Of a stretch of 64,000 bases of DNA, positions 17,487 to 26,323 are shown in pieces. Every line of letters starts with the position of its first letter. Position 1 is the stretch's first letter. The position numbers and the translations under genes were made by a program. Location: contig NZ_RCTZ02000001.1 of the NCBI RefSeq assembly GCF_003667315.2, positions 372,001 through 436,000 on the forward strand. The letters run 5' to 3'. This stretch comes from Tropicibacter alexandrii. GTDB lineage: Bacteria; Pseudomonadota; Alphaproteobacteria; Rhodobacterales; Rhodobacteraceae. Below the pieces are notes generated by a model. That model made no database searches. It was not told the DNA's origin and saw nothing but the letters and a program-made list of their open reading frames with translations.

Positions 17487-18776
17487 ATGCACGACATCCG
17501 CGCCATTCGCGAAAACCCCGCCGCCTTCGATGCGGCCCTGTCCCGCCGCGGGGTTGTGGATGCGTCGTCGAGCATCCTGAAGCTGGACGAGGAACGCCGC
17601 GCCGCGATCCACGCCGCCGAAACCGCGCAGGCCGAGCAGAACAAGGCCTCGAAATCCGTGGGCGCCGCCAAGGCGCAGGGTGACGAGGCCGAATTCGAAC
17701 GCCTGCGCGCGCTGGTGGCCGAGAAGAAGGCCGAAGTGGCCGCGATGCAGGACAAGGCCAAGGAGTTGGACAAGGCGCTGGAGGCCGCTTTGGCCGGCAT
17801 CCCCAACCTGCCGCTGGATGATGTGCCCGATGGCGCCGACGAGGATGACAATGTCGAGCTGCGCCGCTGGGGCACGCCGCCCACGCTCGATTTCCAGCCG
17901 GTCGAGCATTTCGATCTCGCGGGCGTCAAGCCCGGCATGGATTTCGAGACCGCCGCCAAACTGTCGGGCTCGCGCTTCGTCCTGCTGCGCGGCGCGGTCG
18001 CCCGCATCCACAGGGCGCTGGCGCAATTCATGCTGGACCTGCACACGACGGAACACGGCCTGACCGAGACCATGACCCCGGTTCTGGTCCGTGACGAGGC
18101 CATGTACGGCACAGGGCAATTGCCGAAATTCGCCGAGGACAGCTATCAGACCACCAATGGCTGGTGGCTGATCCCGACATCCGAGGTCACGCTGACCAAC
18201 ACCGTCGCGGGTGAAATCGTCGACGAGGCGGCGCTGCCGACCCGCATGACCTCGCACACGCTGTGCTTCCGCTCCGAGGCGGGCAGCGCGGGCAAGGACA
18301 CCGCCGGAATGCTGCGCCAGCACCAGTTCGAGAAGGTCGAGATGGTCTCGATCACCACCCCCGACACCTCGCTGGCCGAACATGAGCGCATGACGGGTTG
18401 CGCCGAGGCGGTGCTGCAAAAGCTTGGCCTTGCCTATCGCACCATCGTGCTGTGCACCGGCGATATGGGCTTTGGCGCGCGCAAGACCCACGATATCGAG
18501 GTCTGGCTGCCCGGTCAGAACACCTATCGCGAGATCAGCTCGGTCTCGGTCTGCGGCGATTTTCAGGCGCGGCGCATGAACGCCCGCTTCAAGGCCCCGA
18601 ATGGCAAGCCCGAATTCGTACACACGCTGAACGGATCGGGCGTGGCCGTGGGCCGCTGCCTGATCGCCGTGCTGGAAAATGGCCAGCAGGCGGATGGCTC
18701 GGTGATCCTGCCCGAGGCGCTGCACCCTTACTTGGGCGGCAAGACCACCCTGACGGCCGAGGGACAGCTCGCGTGA
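17487..18776 (+). CDS. serS: Serine--tRNA ligase
   Basis: Charges tRNA-Ser and tRNA-Sec with serine. At 429 residues it has the N-terminal coiled-coil arm (about 25-105) and the class II core: motif 2 around [15 protein letters not shown] and motif 3 near [22 protein letters not shown] at 17477-17482 supports ATG 17487 ([10 protein letters not shown]). The stop overlaps the next gene's GTG start. Confidence 0.97.
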   Translation: MHDIRAIRENPAAFDAALSRRGVVDASSSILKLDEERRAAIHAAETAQAEQNKASKSVGAAKAQGDEAEFERLRALVAEKKAEVAAMQDKAKELDKALEAALAGIPNLPLDDVPDGADEDDNVELRRWGTPPTLDFQPVEHFDLAGVKPGMDFETAAKLSGSRFVLLRGAVARIHRALAQFMLDLHTTEHGLTETMTPVLVRDEAMYGTGQLPKFAEDSYQTTNGWWLIPTSEVTLTNTVAGEIVDEAALPTRMTSHTLCFRSEAGSAGKDTAGMLRQHQFEKVEMVSITTPDTSLAEHERMTGCAEAVLQKLGLAYRTIVLCTGDMGFGARKTHDIEVWLPGQNTYREISSVSVCGDFQARRMNARFKAPNGKPEFVHTLNGSGVAVGRCLIAVLENGQQADGSVILPEALHPYLGGKTTLTAEGQLA

Positions 18777-19474
18777 CGAAACTCTGGGCGCTTCTCTGCT
18801 TTGTCGCGGCGGTGCTGTTTGCCGCCTCCCCCGTGGTCTTCCCCGGGTTCGCAGGCTTTGCGCCCGAGCAATTCCCCGTGGTGATCGAGGAGCCCCCGGT
18901 GCAACCGGCGGGCTACGCCTTTGCCATCTGGGGGCTGATCTATGCCTGGCTGATCGTCGGCACCGGCTTTGGCCTGCTGCGCCGCGCCGATGATCCGGAC
19001 TGGCAACCGATGCGCAAGCCGCTGCTGGCCAGCCTTGCCATCGGCATCACGTGGATTCCGGCGGCGCAACTCTCGCCCCTGCTGGCGGTGGTGCTGATCT
19101 GGGGCATGCTGGCCACGGCGCTGGCGGCCCTGTTCCGCGTCGGCGACACCGACCGCTGGCTGCAACAGGCCCCGGTGGCGATCTATGCAGGCTGGCTGAG
19201 CGCCGCCGCCTGTGTCGGCACCGGCGTGGTGATCGGCGGCTATGGCTGGCTCGCCCCCACCCCGGCCGCACTGCTGTGCCTTCTGGTCGCGGTCGGCATC
19301 GCCGTCACCGCGCAATACCGCCTGCACCGCGCGCCCGAATACGGCATCACCGTGATCTGGGCCCTGATCGCCGTGATCGTCGCCAATGCCGCCCCCCTCA
19401 ACGCCGCGGTCAGCGGGCTGGCGGTGCTGGGCATCCTGATCATCCTCGGCCTGCGCGGCACCGATACCGAGTAA
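18773..19474 (+). CDS. TspO-like (tryptophan-rich sensory protein family) membrane protein
   Basis: A 233-residue protein with a GTG start overlapping the serS stop (GTGA), so it is translationally coupled. It shows about six hydrophobic segments. [19 protein letters not shown] resembles the TspO/MBR signature PxWxFxIWGxIY. It is longer than classical TspO (about 160 residues), so it belongs to an extended subgroup whose ligand is unknown. Confidence is moderate on the family, low on function. Confidence 0.65.
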   Translation: MTKLWALLCFVAAVLFAASPVVFPGFAGFAPEQFPVVIEEPPVQPAGYAFAIWGLIYAWLIVGTGFGLLRRADDPDWQPMRKPLLASLAIGITWIPAAQLSPLLAVVLIWGMLATALAALFRVGDTDRWLQQAPVAIYAGWLSAAACVGTGVVIGGYGWLAPTPAALLCLLVAVGIAVTAQYRLHRAPEYGITVIWALIAVIVANAAPLNAAVSGLAVLGILIILGLRGTDTE

Positions 19475-19525
19475 CCCTTGCGCGGTCCCGCCCACCCGCT
19501 AATCTGACGCGGAAAGGATCACGCC

Positions 19526-20224
19526 ATGCTCACCCGCCGCCGCCTTGCCGCCGCCCTGATCGTCTTCGCCACCCCGGCGCTGGCGCAGAACCTCGAACAA
19601 GGCTCCGCCCCCTCGACCAACCTCACCGGCAGCTACACCGTCGAGGGCCGCAACGCGGATGGCAGCGCCTATTCCGGCACGCTGCAGCTGACGCAAAACG
19701 GCATGGACGTGGTGGGCGAATGGCGCATCGGAGCCGACAGCTATCGCGGCGCAGGCCCGCTCGAAGGTCGCATCCTGACGCTGCACTGGCAACCGGGCGC
19801 CGCGCCGGTGATCTATGTCGTCATGCCAAACGGCGCCCTCTATGGCACCTGGGCAGAGGGCAAGGCGCTGGAACGCGCCCTGCCCCGCTCGGTCTCAGTT
19901 CAGGATACCGGCCTCGACGGCGGCATTGAACTCGTCCATCGACACGGATTCGTCGCCATCGGTGTCGATCATCACGAACTGCTCTTCGCTCAGCTCGGGA
20001 TAGGCGGCCAGCATTTCCTCATAGGAATAGACGCCGTTCTCATCGGCATCGACCAGTTCCTGCGCAGACACACCAAAGGCCACGGACGCCATCACGGCAG
20101 CCAGATAAACACGCTTCATTCTCGGGATCACTCCAACGCGAGGGCCCATGCCGCTCGCGAAACCAACGACTCACTGTCGTCGGCGATATCAATATCCCAT
20201 GCAAAAACCGCCGCAAGCCCCTGA
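19526..20224 (+). CDS. Secreted hypothetical protein whose frame runs antisense through the next gene
   Basis: After a signal peptide (about residues 7-21, ending ALAQ) comes a beta-rich domain (about 30-118) with SYTVEGRNADGSAYSG, GEWRIGADSYRGAG and VVMPNGALYGTWAEGKALE. The fold and length up to residue 118 look like a complete small secreted protein. The frame has no stop there and continues to 20224, passing fully through the EF-hand gene on the other strand and giving a His-rich tail. The natural stop may have been lost. Function unknown. Confidence 0.6.
   Translation: MLTRRRLAAALIVFATPALAQNLEQGSAPSTNLTGSYTVEGRNADGSAYSGTLQLTQNGMDVVGEWRIGADSYRGAGPLEGRILTLHWQPGAAPVIYVVMPNGALYGTWAEGKALERALPRSVSVQDTGLDGGIELVHRHGFVAIGVDHHELLFAQLGIGGQHFLIGIDAVLIGIDQFLRRHTKGHGRHHGSQINTLHSRDHSNARAHAARETNDSLSSAISISHAKTAASP
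19895..20119 (-). CDS. EF-hand calcium-binding protein, periplasmic, 74 aa
   Basis: It starts MKRVYLAAVMASVAFGVSA, a clear signal peptide. Two EF-hand loops follow: a degenerate one (DADENGVYSYEEM) and a canonical one (DTDGDESVSMDEF, with D at loop positions 1, 3 and 5 and E at 12). ATG 20119 is preferred over an upstream in-frame ATG at 20149 because it gives the signal peptide directly. Probably a small periplasmic calcium sensor or buffer. The whole gene lies antisense within the extended frame of its convergent neighbour. Confidence 0.85.
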   Translation of the reverse strand: MKRVYLAAVMASVAFGVSAQELVDADENGVYSYEEMLAAYPELSEEQFVMIDTDGDESVSMDEFNAAVEAGILN

Positions 20225-20261
20225 AACAAGGGCGTGATCGCCCCACCTGCACCCGGTCTTC

Positions 20262-20345
20262 TTCTGGCCCAAAATACCTTGGGGGGAATGCGCCTCAGCG
20301 CAGGGGGTTACACCCCCAAAAACCGGGGGTCTGGGGGTGTGACCC
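20262..20345 (-). repeat. 3'-end repeat with GGTATTTT tail downstream of der
   Basis: Read on the minus strand, it contains the hairpin CTGGGGGT-CAC-ACCCCCAG and a second GGGGGTGTAACCCCC dyad, followed by CCCCAAGGTATTTTGGGCCAGAAGAAG. The tail matches the elements at 35015-35105 and 45512-45602, and it lies in the same orientation relative to the preceding gene. Confidence 0.6.
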
Positions 20346-20383
20346 CCAGAGGACAGAGCGCGGGCAGTGCCCGCACCGACCGG

Positions 20384-21862
20384 TTACCGCTCGCCGCCCT
20401 GCTTGGACTGCAAGCTGCCCTTGTGCTTCTTCAGCGCGCCCGCATTCTTCTTGCGCCGCCCCTTGAAGGGGTTCTGGTCGCTCTGCCCGCGCATATACAG
20501 CCGGATCGGCGTGCCGGGCATGTCGAAATCCTCGCGCAAGCCGTTGACCAGATACCGCGAATAGCTCTCGGGCAGCTTGTCCGGATGGCTACACATCACC
20601 ACGAAGCCCGGCGGGCGCGTCTTGGCCTGCGTCATGTAGCGCAGCTTGATGCGCTTGCCCTGCGGCGCGGGCGGCGGGTGGCGGGCGATCATCGCCTCCA
20701 GCCAGCGGTTCAGCTGCCCGGTCGGGATGCGCCGGTTCCATGTGGTATAGGCCTGCATGATGGCCTTTTGCAGCCGGTCCATGCCCCGCCCGGTCCGGGC
20801 CGAGATCGTCACCAACGGCGCGCCGCGCAGCTGCGGCAGCACATGCTCGAACTCATCCTTGAGCCATTTGAGCTTGTCCTGTTTCTCGTCCTCGATATCC
20901 CATTTGTTGACCGCGACCACCACCGCGCGCCCCTCGCGCTCGGCCAGATCCGCGATCTTCAGATCCTGCGTCTCGAACGGAATCGCGGCATCCAGCAAGA
21001 CCACCACGACCTCGGCGAACTTGATCGCCCGGATACCATCCGCGACGGACAGTTTCTCCAGCTTTTCCTGCACCTTGGCCCGCTTGCGCATGCCCGCGGT
21101 GTCAAAGATGCGCATATGCACGCCGTCCCATTCCTTCTGGACGGAGATCGCGTCGCGGGTGATCCCGGCCTCGGGGCCGGTCAGCATCCGGTCCTCGCCG
21201 AGGATCTGGTTGACCAAGGTCGACTTGCCCGCGTTGGGCCGCCCGATGATGGCGATCTGAAGCGGCTTGGCCGCGGTCGGCATCGGCACATCCGCCGCCA
21301 GAACCTCGTCCTCCTCACCGACCGAGACCTCGATCTCGGGCGCATCCTCGCTGGCGCGCTCCTCGAATTCATCGGCCAGCGGCAGCAGCGCCGTGTAAAG
21401 CTCGTTCATGCCCTCGCCATGCTCGGCGGACAGGCGCATCGGCTCGCCCAGACCCAACTCGAACGCCTCGTAGACCCCCGCATCGGCGGCGCGGCCCTCG
21501 GCCTTGTTGGCGGCGACGAACACATGCTTGGCGCGCTTGCGCAGGATCTCGGCAAAGACCCGGTCATCGGGCAGGATGCCCGCGCGGGCATCGACGAGAA
21601 ACAGGCAGATATCGGCCATGTCCACTGCGCGCTCGGTCAGGCGGCGCATGCGGGCGGGCAGCGAATCGTCGGTCTCGTTCTCGAGACCGGCGGTGTCGAT
21701 CACGGTGAACCGCAGGTCGCCCAGCCGCGCCTCGCCCTCGCGCAGGTCGCGCGTCACGCCGGGCTGGTCGTCGACCAGCGCAAGGCGCTTGCCCACGAGG
21801 CGGTTAAACAGGGTCGACTTGCCCACATTGGGACGGCCGACGATGGCGAGGGTGAAGGACAT
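20384..21862 (-). CDS. der: Ribosome biogenesis GTPase Der (EngA)
   Basis: Double GTPase needed for 50S subunit assembly. The 492-residue form starts [17 protein letters not shown]. The first G domain has [14 protein letters not shown] and NKAEG; the second (from about residue 205) has [19 protein letters not shown] and NKWD. A C-terminal KH-like domain ends with [18 protein letters not shown]. An in-frame upstream ATG at 21892 was rejected because family proteins begin directly with the first G1 strand. It follows bamB in a leftward group. Confidence 0.97.
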   Translation of the reverse strand: MSFTLAIVGRPNVGKSTLFNRLVGKRLALVDDQPGVTRDLREGEARLGDLRFTVIDTAGLENETDDSLPARMRRLTERAVDMADICLFLVDARAGILPDDRVFAEILRKRAKHVFVAANKAEGRAADAGVYEAFELGLGEPMRLSAEHGEGMNELYTALLPLADEFEERASEDAPEIEVSVGEEDEVLAADVPMPTAAKPLQIAIIGRPNAGKSTLVNQILGEDRMLTGPEAGITRDAISVQKEWDGVHMRIFDTAGMRKRAKVQEKLEKLSVADGIRAIKFAEVVVVLLDAAIPFETQDLKIADLAEREGRAVVVAVNKWDIEDEKQDKLKWLKDEFEHVLPQLRGAPLVTISARTGRGMDRLQKAIMQAYTTWNRRIPTGQLNRWLEAMIARHPPPAPQGKRIKLRYMTQAKTRPPGFVVMCSHPDKLPESYSRYLVNGLREDFDMPGTPIRLYMRGQSDQNPFKGRRKKNAGALKKHKGSLQSKQGGER

Positions 21863-21937
21863 ATCACGGGCTCCAGCGGTCAAGCTGGCCATGTAGCGCA
21901 GTTTTCCGGACAGTTAAAGCCCCACCGTCACGGGCGG

Positions 21938-22068
21938 CAACGGCCTTCGAAGGCCGTTGGACAAGGTCTTTCGAAAGACCTTGTTCGCCCTCCGCGAGGG
22001 TTCACCCCACCGCGAGACGGGGCACAAAGGCCTTCGAAGGCCTTTGCAAATTTCTTCGAAGAAATTTG
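21938..22068. repeat. Cluster of four TTCGAA-centred palindromes
   Basis: Perfect palindromes lie at 21938-21959, 21961-21984, 22025-22046 and 22047-22068. The arms between CAA and TTCGAA are CGGCC, GGTCT, AGGCC and ATTTC. The last two abut with no spacer. The cluster starts 6 bases after the bamB stop codon (minus strand), in the gap before der. Confidence 0.85.
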
Positions 22069-22073
22069 ACCGC

Positions 22074-23402
22074 CTAGCGGAACGCGTGCAGCACGCCCTT
22101 GCCGGACACGACATACATTACGCCGCCCGCCACGACCGGCCGCGTGGTGGCCCCGCCGGGGATCTCGACCGCCGAGACCAGCGACCCATCCTCGGGCGCA
22201 AAGCTGCGGATCAGCCCATCCGAGGAGGCCACAACCAAACGTCCCCCCGCCAGAACCGGCCCGTGATTGGCAAACGCGGCATCGCGGCGCTTGTGCGGGC
22301 GGCGCGTCGGCTCGTATCCCGGCAGTTCCACCGCCCAGACCTGTGCGCCGGTTTCGGCGTCCAGCCGCACCAATTCGTTCAGGTCGTTGACGAAGAACAC
22401 CGCATCGCCCGCCGCCCAAACCGGCCCATTCGCGCCCTGCCGCGCCGTCCATTTGCGCTCGCCGTCGAACAGCGAGAACGCCACCATCCGTCCCGAATGG
22501 TTGCCCGCATAGACCGTGTCGCCGACCACGACCGGGTCGCCGGTCACATCGGTCACGCCGGTCAGGGCGACGCCGTTGCGGCGACCGAGGATGTCGGCGT
22601 TCCAGATCCGCAACCCGCCCTGCCGGAAGACGGTCTGCACCGTGCCGGACCCGAAGGCGAAGGTCACGTATTTGTCCGTCACCGCAGGGGCCGGTGCCCC
22701 GGCCACGTTGTTCACATCGGAGGGCAGGTCGATCTGCCAGCGCACCCGGCCATCGCCCGTCTCGATGGCCCAAGCGGTCGTGTCGCCCGATACGATATAG
22801 ACCAGCCCGTCGCGCACCGTCGGTGCGCCGGTCGCCGTATTGCCCAGCCGTTGCGTCCAGATCTCCTGACCCGAGGCCGGGTCTACAGCCGTCAGCGTGC
22901 CAAAACCCGAGGACACGAACAGCTTGCCCTCGCCAAAGGCGAGCCCGCCGCCCTGCGCCTGATAATTGGCGTCGCGCAGGGGCGTCAGGTCGTAGCTCCA
23001 CAGCACCTCGCCCGCAGCCGAGGTCGCCTGCACACGGTTGTCGCTGTCGATGGTAAAGACGCGCCCGCCCGCCGCCACCGGATCGGCGATGATGCGCGCG
23101 CGGCGCGTATCGCCTGCGCCGATCTTCACCGACCACAAAGGCGCCAGCTGTGCAGCCAAAGCCGCGTGCGGCACCCGCGCAAAAGGAGAGACATGCGCCT
23201 GCGGCCAGTCCGCATTGGCGCTGATCCCCGGCAGAGCCACCGGCTGCGATCCGTTGGCAAGGTCGCCCTCGTCCACAGCACCGCGTGTCTGCAACACTTC
23301 GCGCACGCCCAGCCGATCGCCCGTCAGGACCGGGTCCTTCTCGGAGCACCCCGCAAGCGCGAGTACCGCCACCGTTGTCAGGAATGTCGCCGTGCGCAGC
23401 AT
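22074..23402 (-). CDS. bamB: Outer-membrane assembly lipoprotein BamB-like (PQQ beta-propeller)
   Basis: Starts MLRTATFLTTVAVLALAGC, a lipoprotein signal with lipobox LALAGC and the acylated Cys at about residue 19. The remaining residues form a PQQ-type beta-propeller with repeating blades such as AAGGRVFTIDSDNRVQA, EGKLFVSSGFGTLTAVDPASGQEIW and ETGDGRVRWQIDLP. Placement between a YfgM-like gene and der is the same as in E. coli (yfgM-bamB-der), which supports the BAM-complex role. Length is 442 residues (E. coli BamB is 392). Confidence 0.9.
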   Translation of the reverse strand: MLRTATFLTTVAVLALAGCSEKDPVLTGDRLGVREVLQTRGAVDEGDLANGSQPVALPGISANADWPQAHVSPFARVPHAALAAQLAPLWSVKIGAGDTRRARIIADPVAAGGRVFTIDSDNRVQATSAAGEVLWSYDLTPLRDANYQAQGGGLAFGEGKLFVSSGFGTLTAVDPASGQEIWTQRLGNTATGAPTVRDGLVYIVSGDTTAWAIETGDGRVRWQIDLPSDVNNVAGAPAPAVTDKYVTFAFGSGTVQTVFRQGGLRIWNADILGRRNGVALTGVTDVTGDPVVVGDTVYAGNHSGRMVAFSLFDGERKWTARQGANGPVWAAGDAVFFVNDLNELVRLDAETGAQVWAVELPGYEPTRRPHKRRDAAFANHGPVLAGGRLVVASSDGLIRSFAPEDGSLVSAVEIPGGATTRPVVAGGVMYVVSGKGVLHAFR

Positions 23403-23463
23403 GCTCTTGCCCTCTTGTTCCGTCTGTTCGTCCCGCGCGGCCCGCGCGCGGCTGCCCGAGGGC

Positions 23464-24120
23464 TCAGCCCTGCTCGAGCTCGCCCCCCAGCGCCACAATC
23501 AACTGAGATGCGCGGCGGCGCAAGCCCGTGGTGACCTCGGCATCGGCAATGATCCCCTGCAGGCGCGTCAGCGCCGCATCGCGCGCGCCCTGCTCGACCT
23601 CGATCAGCGCCAACTGCTCTTCGGCGAGCAGCCGCAACGGCTGCCCCGGCACCGCCAGCGCCTCGAACCCGGCGCGGCGTTCGTCCAGCGGCAGGAACGA
23701 CGCGCCCCGCGTCAGCGCCTTGAAGCTGGCGATCTGGCGGTAGATCTGCGGCTGGGTGCCGTCATTGGCCAGCGCCTGCAGGCGCGCGACTGCCGCCGCG
23801 TCATCGCCCTCGGCCCCCTCTTCGGACGCCAGAAGCAGCGTCAGCACCGATTGCGCGCCGCCCTCGGGGGCGTCGACCCCGGCCAGCGCATCGATCCGCG
23901 CCGCGCGATCCTCGGTCTCCAGCGCGCTCAGGATGCTGTCCCCCAGCGCCTGCGCCTGTGCGGCCTCCTGAGCCTTGGAATACTCCCGGTAGGCCGTGCC
24001 GCCGACGATGGCCAACACGATCACCACGCCGATCCAGCCATAGCGCTTGAATTTCGCGAACAGCCGGTCGCGGCGGACTTCCTCGGTCACCTCGTCGATG
24101 AAACTGTCGGTATCGCTCAC
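23464..24120 (-). CDS. YfgM-like tetratricopeptide ancillary protein
   Basis: A 218-residue membrane-anchored protein: a short cytosolic N terminus, a single transmembrane segment (YGWIGVVIVLAIVGGTAY, about 28-45), then an Ala-rich periplasmic helical domain typical of TPR_21/YfgM proteins. In E. coli YfgM works as a periplasmic chaperone at the SecYEG translocon. It lies just upstream of bamB and der on the same strand. Confidence 0.82.
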   Translation of the reverse strand: MSDTDSFIDEVTEEVRRDRLFAKFKRYGWIGVVIVLAIVGGTAYREYSKAQEAAQAQALGDSILSALETEDRAARIDALAGVDAPEGGAQSVLTLLLASEEGAEGDDAAAVARLQALANDGTQPQIYRQIASFKALTRGASFLPLDERRAGFEALAVPGQPLRLLAEEQLALIEVEQGARDAALTRLQGIIADAEVTTGLRRRASQLIVALGGELEQG

Positions 24121-24283
24121 CTGCGCCCCCTACCCTCGTTTTGCCCCTCATAACCGCACAAACCCCCGGTGCCAAGAGCATGCGCACCCCCTCGCAGGCG
24201 CGCGCAGACGCGCGAAACCGCCTTATTGTTTCGCATAAGGGGCGCAAAAATGCCGCAGCAAGGCGGGAAAACCCACCGCGACC

Positions 24284-24329
24284 TTGCGGCGGTTGCCGTT
24301 GCGTCCTAAAACTGAACCAATCGGTTCAG
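24284..24329 (+). promoter_or_regulatory. Promoter with overlapping TetR-type operator for the RND efflux operon
   Basis: TTGCGG at 24284-24289 and TAAAAC at 24307-24312 are separated by 17 bases, a plausible sigma-70-like promoter. Directly adjoining is CTGAACC-AATC-GGTTCAG (24312-24329), a perfect 7-bp inverted repeat with a 4-base spacer of the kind bound by TetR/AcrR-type repressors of RND pumps. It lies 70-115 bases before the adaptor start. No tetR gene is in the window. Confidence 0.6.
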
Positions 24330-24397
24330 GGTCGCACGGCCCCGGCAGGCATGCGGATGAACGGCGCCGGGCGCGCCCAGCACAAAGGCACAGAGTA

Positions 24398-26323
24398 ATG
24401 CGGATTGTATCGATCATCACGGCACTGGTCGTCGCGGGGGTCCTTTTTGCGCTGGTGCTGGAACGCGACCGGCTGATGGAATTCGCAGGCGTCACGCCGC
24501 AGCCCGCAGAGGCCGCCCCTGCCCCTGACGCGCCCATCGAAATCGCAGAGGCCCCGACAGACGAGGCCGCCGGGACGGGCGTGGTCCGCGTCATGGCGCA
24601 GCGATCGACCGCCCGGGTGATCGACAGCGCGGTGATCCTGCGCGGCGAAACGCAGGCCATCCGCCAGATCGAGGTCAAGGCCGAGACCAGCGGCAAGATC
24701 GTGTCGCCGCCGCTGCGCGCCGGGGCGCTGGTCGACGAGGGCCAGACCCTGTGCCAGATCGATTCCGGCACCCGCGCCGTCAACTTGGCCGAGGCCCGCG
24801 CCTCGCTGGCCCGTGCCCGCGCCGGTGTGCCCGAGGCCAGCGCCCGGCTGGCCGAGGCAAAGGCGCAGCTTCCGGCGGTCGAGGCAGCCATTCTGGAGGC
24901 CCGCGCCGCCATTCCCGCCTCCGAAGCCCAACTGGCCGAGGCCCGCGCCGCCCTGCCCGCCGCCCAGTCCCGGCTGGTCGAGGCCCGCGCCCGTGTCCCC
25001 GAGGTCGAGGCCCGTCTTGACGAGGCGCGCTCGCGCGTGCCCGAAGCCGAGGCCCGTCTGGAAGAAGCCCGCGCCGCCATTCCCGCAGCCCAAGCCCGCC
25101 TGCGCGAGGCCGAGGCCAACATTCCCGCCGCCCAAGCCCGCGTCGAAGAGGCCGAGGCCGCCGTGCCCGCCGCCGATGCCCGCCTGCGCGAGGCCGAGGC
25201 CCGCGTGCGCGAGGCCGAGATCAACCTCAAAGCGTCTCAGGAACTGGCCCGCGACGGCTTTGCCGCGCAAACCCGGCTGGCCGGGGCCGAGGCCGCCTTC
25301 GAATCCGCCAAGGCCGCCGTGGAAACCGCGCTGTCGGGCCAGAAATCCGCCTCCACCGCCATCGAGACCGCGAAATCCCAGCTCGAAGGCGCGAAGGCCG
25401 CGCTGGAAACCGCCCGGTCTCAGGTCTCGTCCGCGCAGGCCGGGCTGCGCAGCGCCGAAAGCGGCGTGATCAATGCCCGCGCCGGGGTCAACGCCGCCGA
25501 AACCCAGATCGCCAATGCCCGCGCCGGGGTGCAATCCGCTGAAAGCGCCATCGAGGGCGCGCGCGCCGCCATCGAATCCGCCCAAAGCGGCATCGAGGGT
25601 GCCAAGGCGCGCCTGTCCTCTGCCGAGGCGCAACGCGAAAGCGCGCAGGCCGCGATCCAGTCCGCCGCCACCGGCGAGGAAAACGCCAGCGCAGGGGTGC
25701 AATCCGCGCTCGCCGCCGTGGCCGCCGCCGAGAAGGACATCGAGAACCTCACCATCACCGCGCCCTTCGCGGGCCTCCTGGAAACCGACACCGCCGAACT
25801 GGGCGCCCTGATGCAGCCCGGTGCCGCCTGTGCCACCGTGATCCAGCTCGACCCGATCAAGCTGGTCGCCTACGCACCCGAATCCGAAATCGCCCGCGTC
25901 GAGACCGGCGCGCAGGCCGGGGCGCGCATGGTCGACGGGCGCGAACTGCTGGGCAAGGTCACCTTCGTCTCGCGCTCGGCCGATCCGGTCACCCGCACCT
26001 TCCGCGTGGAAATCACCCTGCCCAATCCCGACATGGCGATCCGCGACGGCCAGACCGTCGAGATCGGCATCGAGGCCGAGGGCGCGCCCGCCCACCTGAT
26101 CGCCCAATCCACCCTGACGCTGAACGACGAGGGCGCGCTGGGTGTGCGCACCATCGACGAGAACACGCAGGCGCAATTCATGCCCGTCACCTTCCTGCGC
26201 GACACGCGCAACGGCGTCTGGGTCACCGGCCTGCCCGACACGGTCGACCTGATCACCGTCGGTCAGGAATACGTCACCGATGGCGTGCCCGTCGCGCCCA
26301 GCTTCGAGGAGGTCATCCAGTGA
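24398..26323 (+). CDS. RND efflux periplasmic adaptor (HlyD family) with expanded coiled coil
   Basis: Membrane-fusion subunit linking an inner-membrane RND pump to an outer-membrane channel. The 641 residues start with an uncleaved-type anchor (about 3-20), then the first half of the lipoyl/barrel domain (QIEVKAETSGKIVSPPL). A very long Ala/Glu/Arg-rich helical hairpin spans about residues 125-445, followed by the returning lipoyl half (ITAPFAGLLETDTAELGALM), the beta-barrel and a C-terminal domain. Adaptors are commonly 350-450 residues; the excess is almost all in the hairpin. Its rising arm holds nine 14-residue units each opening with proline. AAAGG is about 9 bases before ATG. Stop overlaps the permease start. 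Confidence 0.85.
   Translation: MRIVSIITALVVAGVLFALVLERDRLMEFAGVTPQPAEAAPAPDAPIEIAEAPTDEAAGTGVVRVMAQRSTARVIDSAVILRGETQAIRQIEVKAETSGKIVSPPLRAGALVDEGQTLCQIDSGTRAVNLAEARASLARARAGVPEASARLAEAKAQLPAVEAAILEARAAIPASEAQLAEARAALPAAQSRLVEARARVPEVEARLDEARSRVPEAEARLEEARAAIPAAQARLREAEANIPAAQARVEEAEAAVPAADARLREAEARVREAEINLKASQELARDGFAAQTRLAGAEAAFESAKAAVETALSGQKSASTAIETAKSQLEGAKAALETARSQVSSAQAGLRSAESGVINARAGVNAAETQIANARAGVQSAESAIEGARAAIESAQSGIEGAKARLSSAEAQRESAQAAIQSAATGEENASAGVQSALAAVAAAEKDIENLTITAPFAGLLETDTAELGALMQPGAACATVIQLDPIKLVAYAPESEIARVETGAQAGARMVDGRELLGKVTFVSRSADPVTRTFRVEITLPNPDMAIRDGQTVEIGIEAEGAPAHLIAQSTLTLNDEGALGVRTIDENTQAQFMPVTFLRDTRNGVWVTGLPDTVDLITVGQEYVTDGVPVAPSFEEVIQ
24830..25207 (+). repeat. 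Nine tandem 42-bp units encoding a 14-residue repeat
   Basis: In-frame CCN proline codons occur exactly every 42 bases at 24830, 24872, 24914, 24956, 24998, 25040, 25082, 25124 and 25166 (Pro145 to Pro257). The unit reads approximately P-A-A-x-A-R-L-x-E-A-R-A-x-I/V. At the tenth position (25208) the proline is replaced by arginine and the pattern continues into the hairpin tip. Confidence 0.9.

Noticed and set aside
16533-18725. RTX-type protein read as a 730-residue protein starting over serS
   Set aside because: The upstream 470 residues are antisense to serS; an internal ATG at 17306 begins directly with a membrane anchor and gives the sensible 257-residue protein.
24326-26176. A 616-codon Gly-rich antisense frame across the efflux adaptor gene
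   Set aside because: The apparent Gly/Leu repeat protein is just the reverse reading of the Ala/Glu/Arg tandem repeats; no ribosome binding site or signal supports it.
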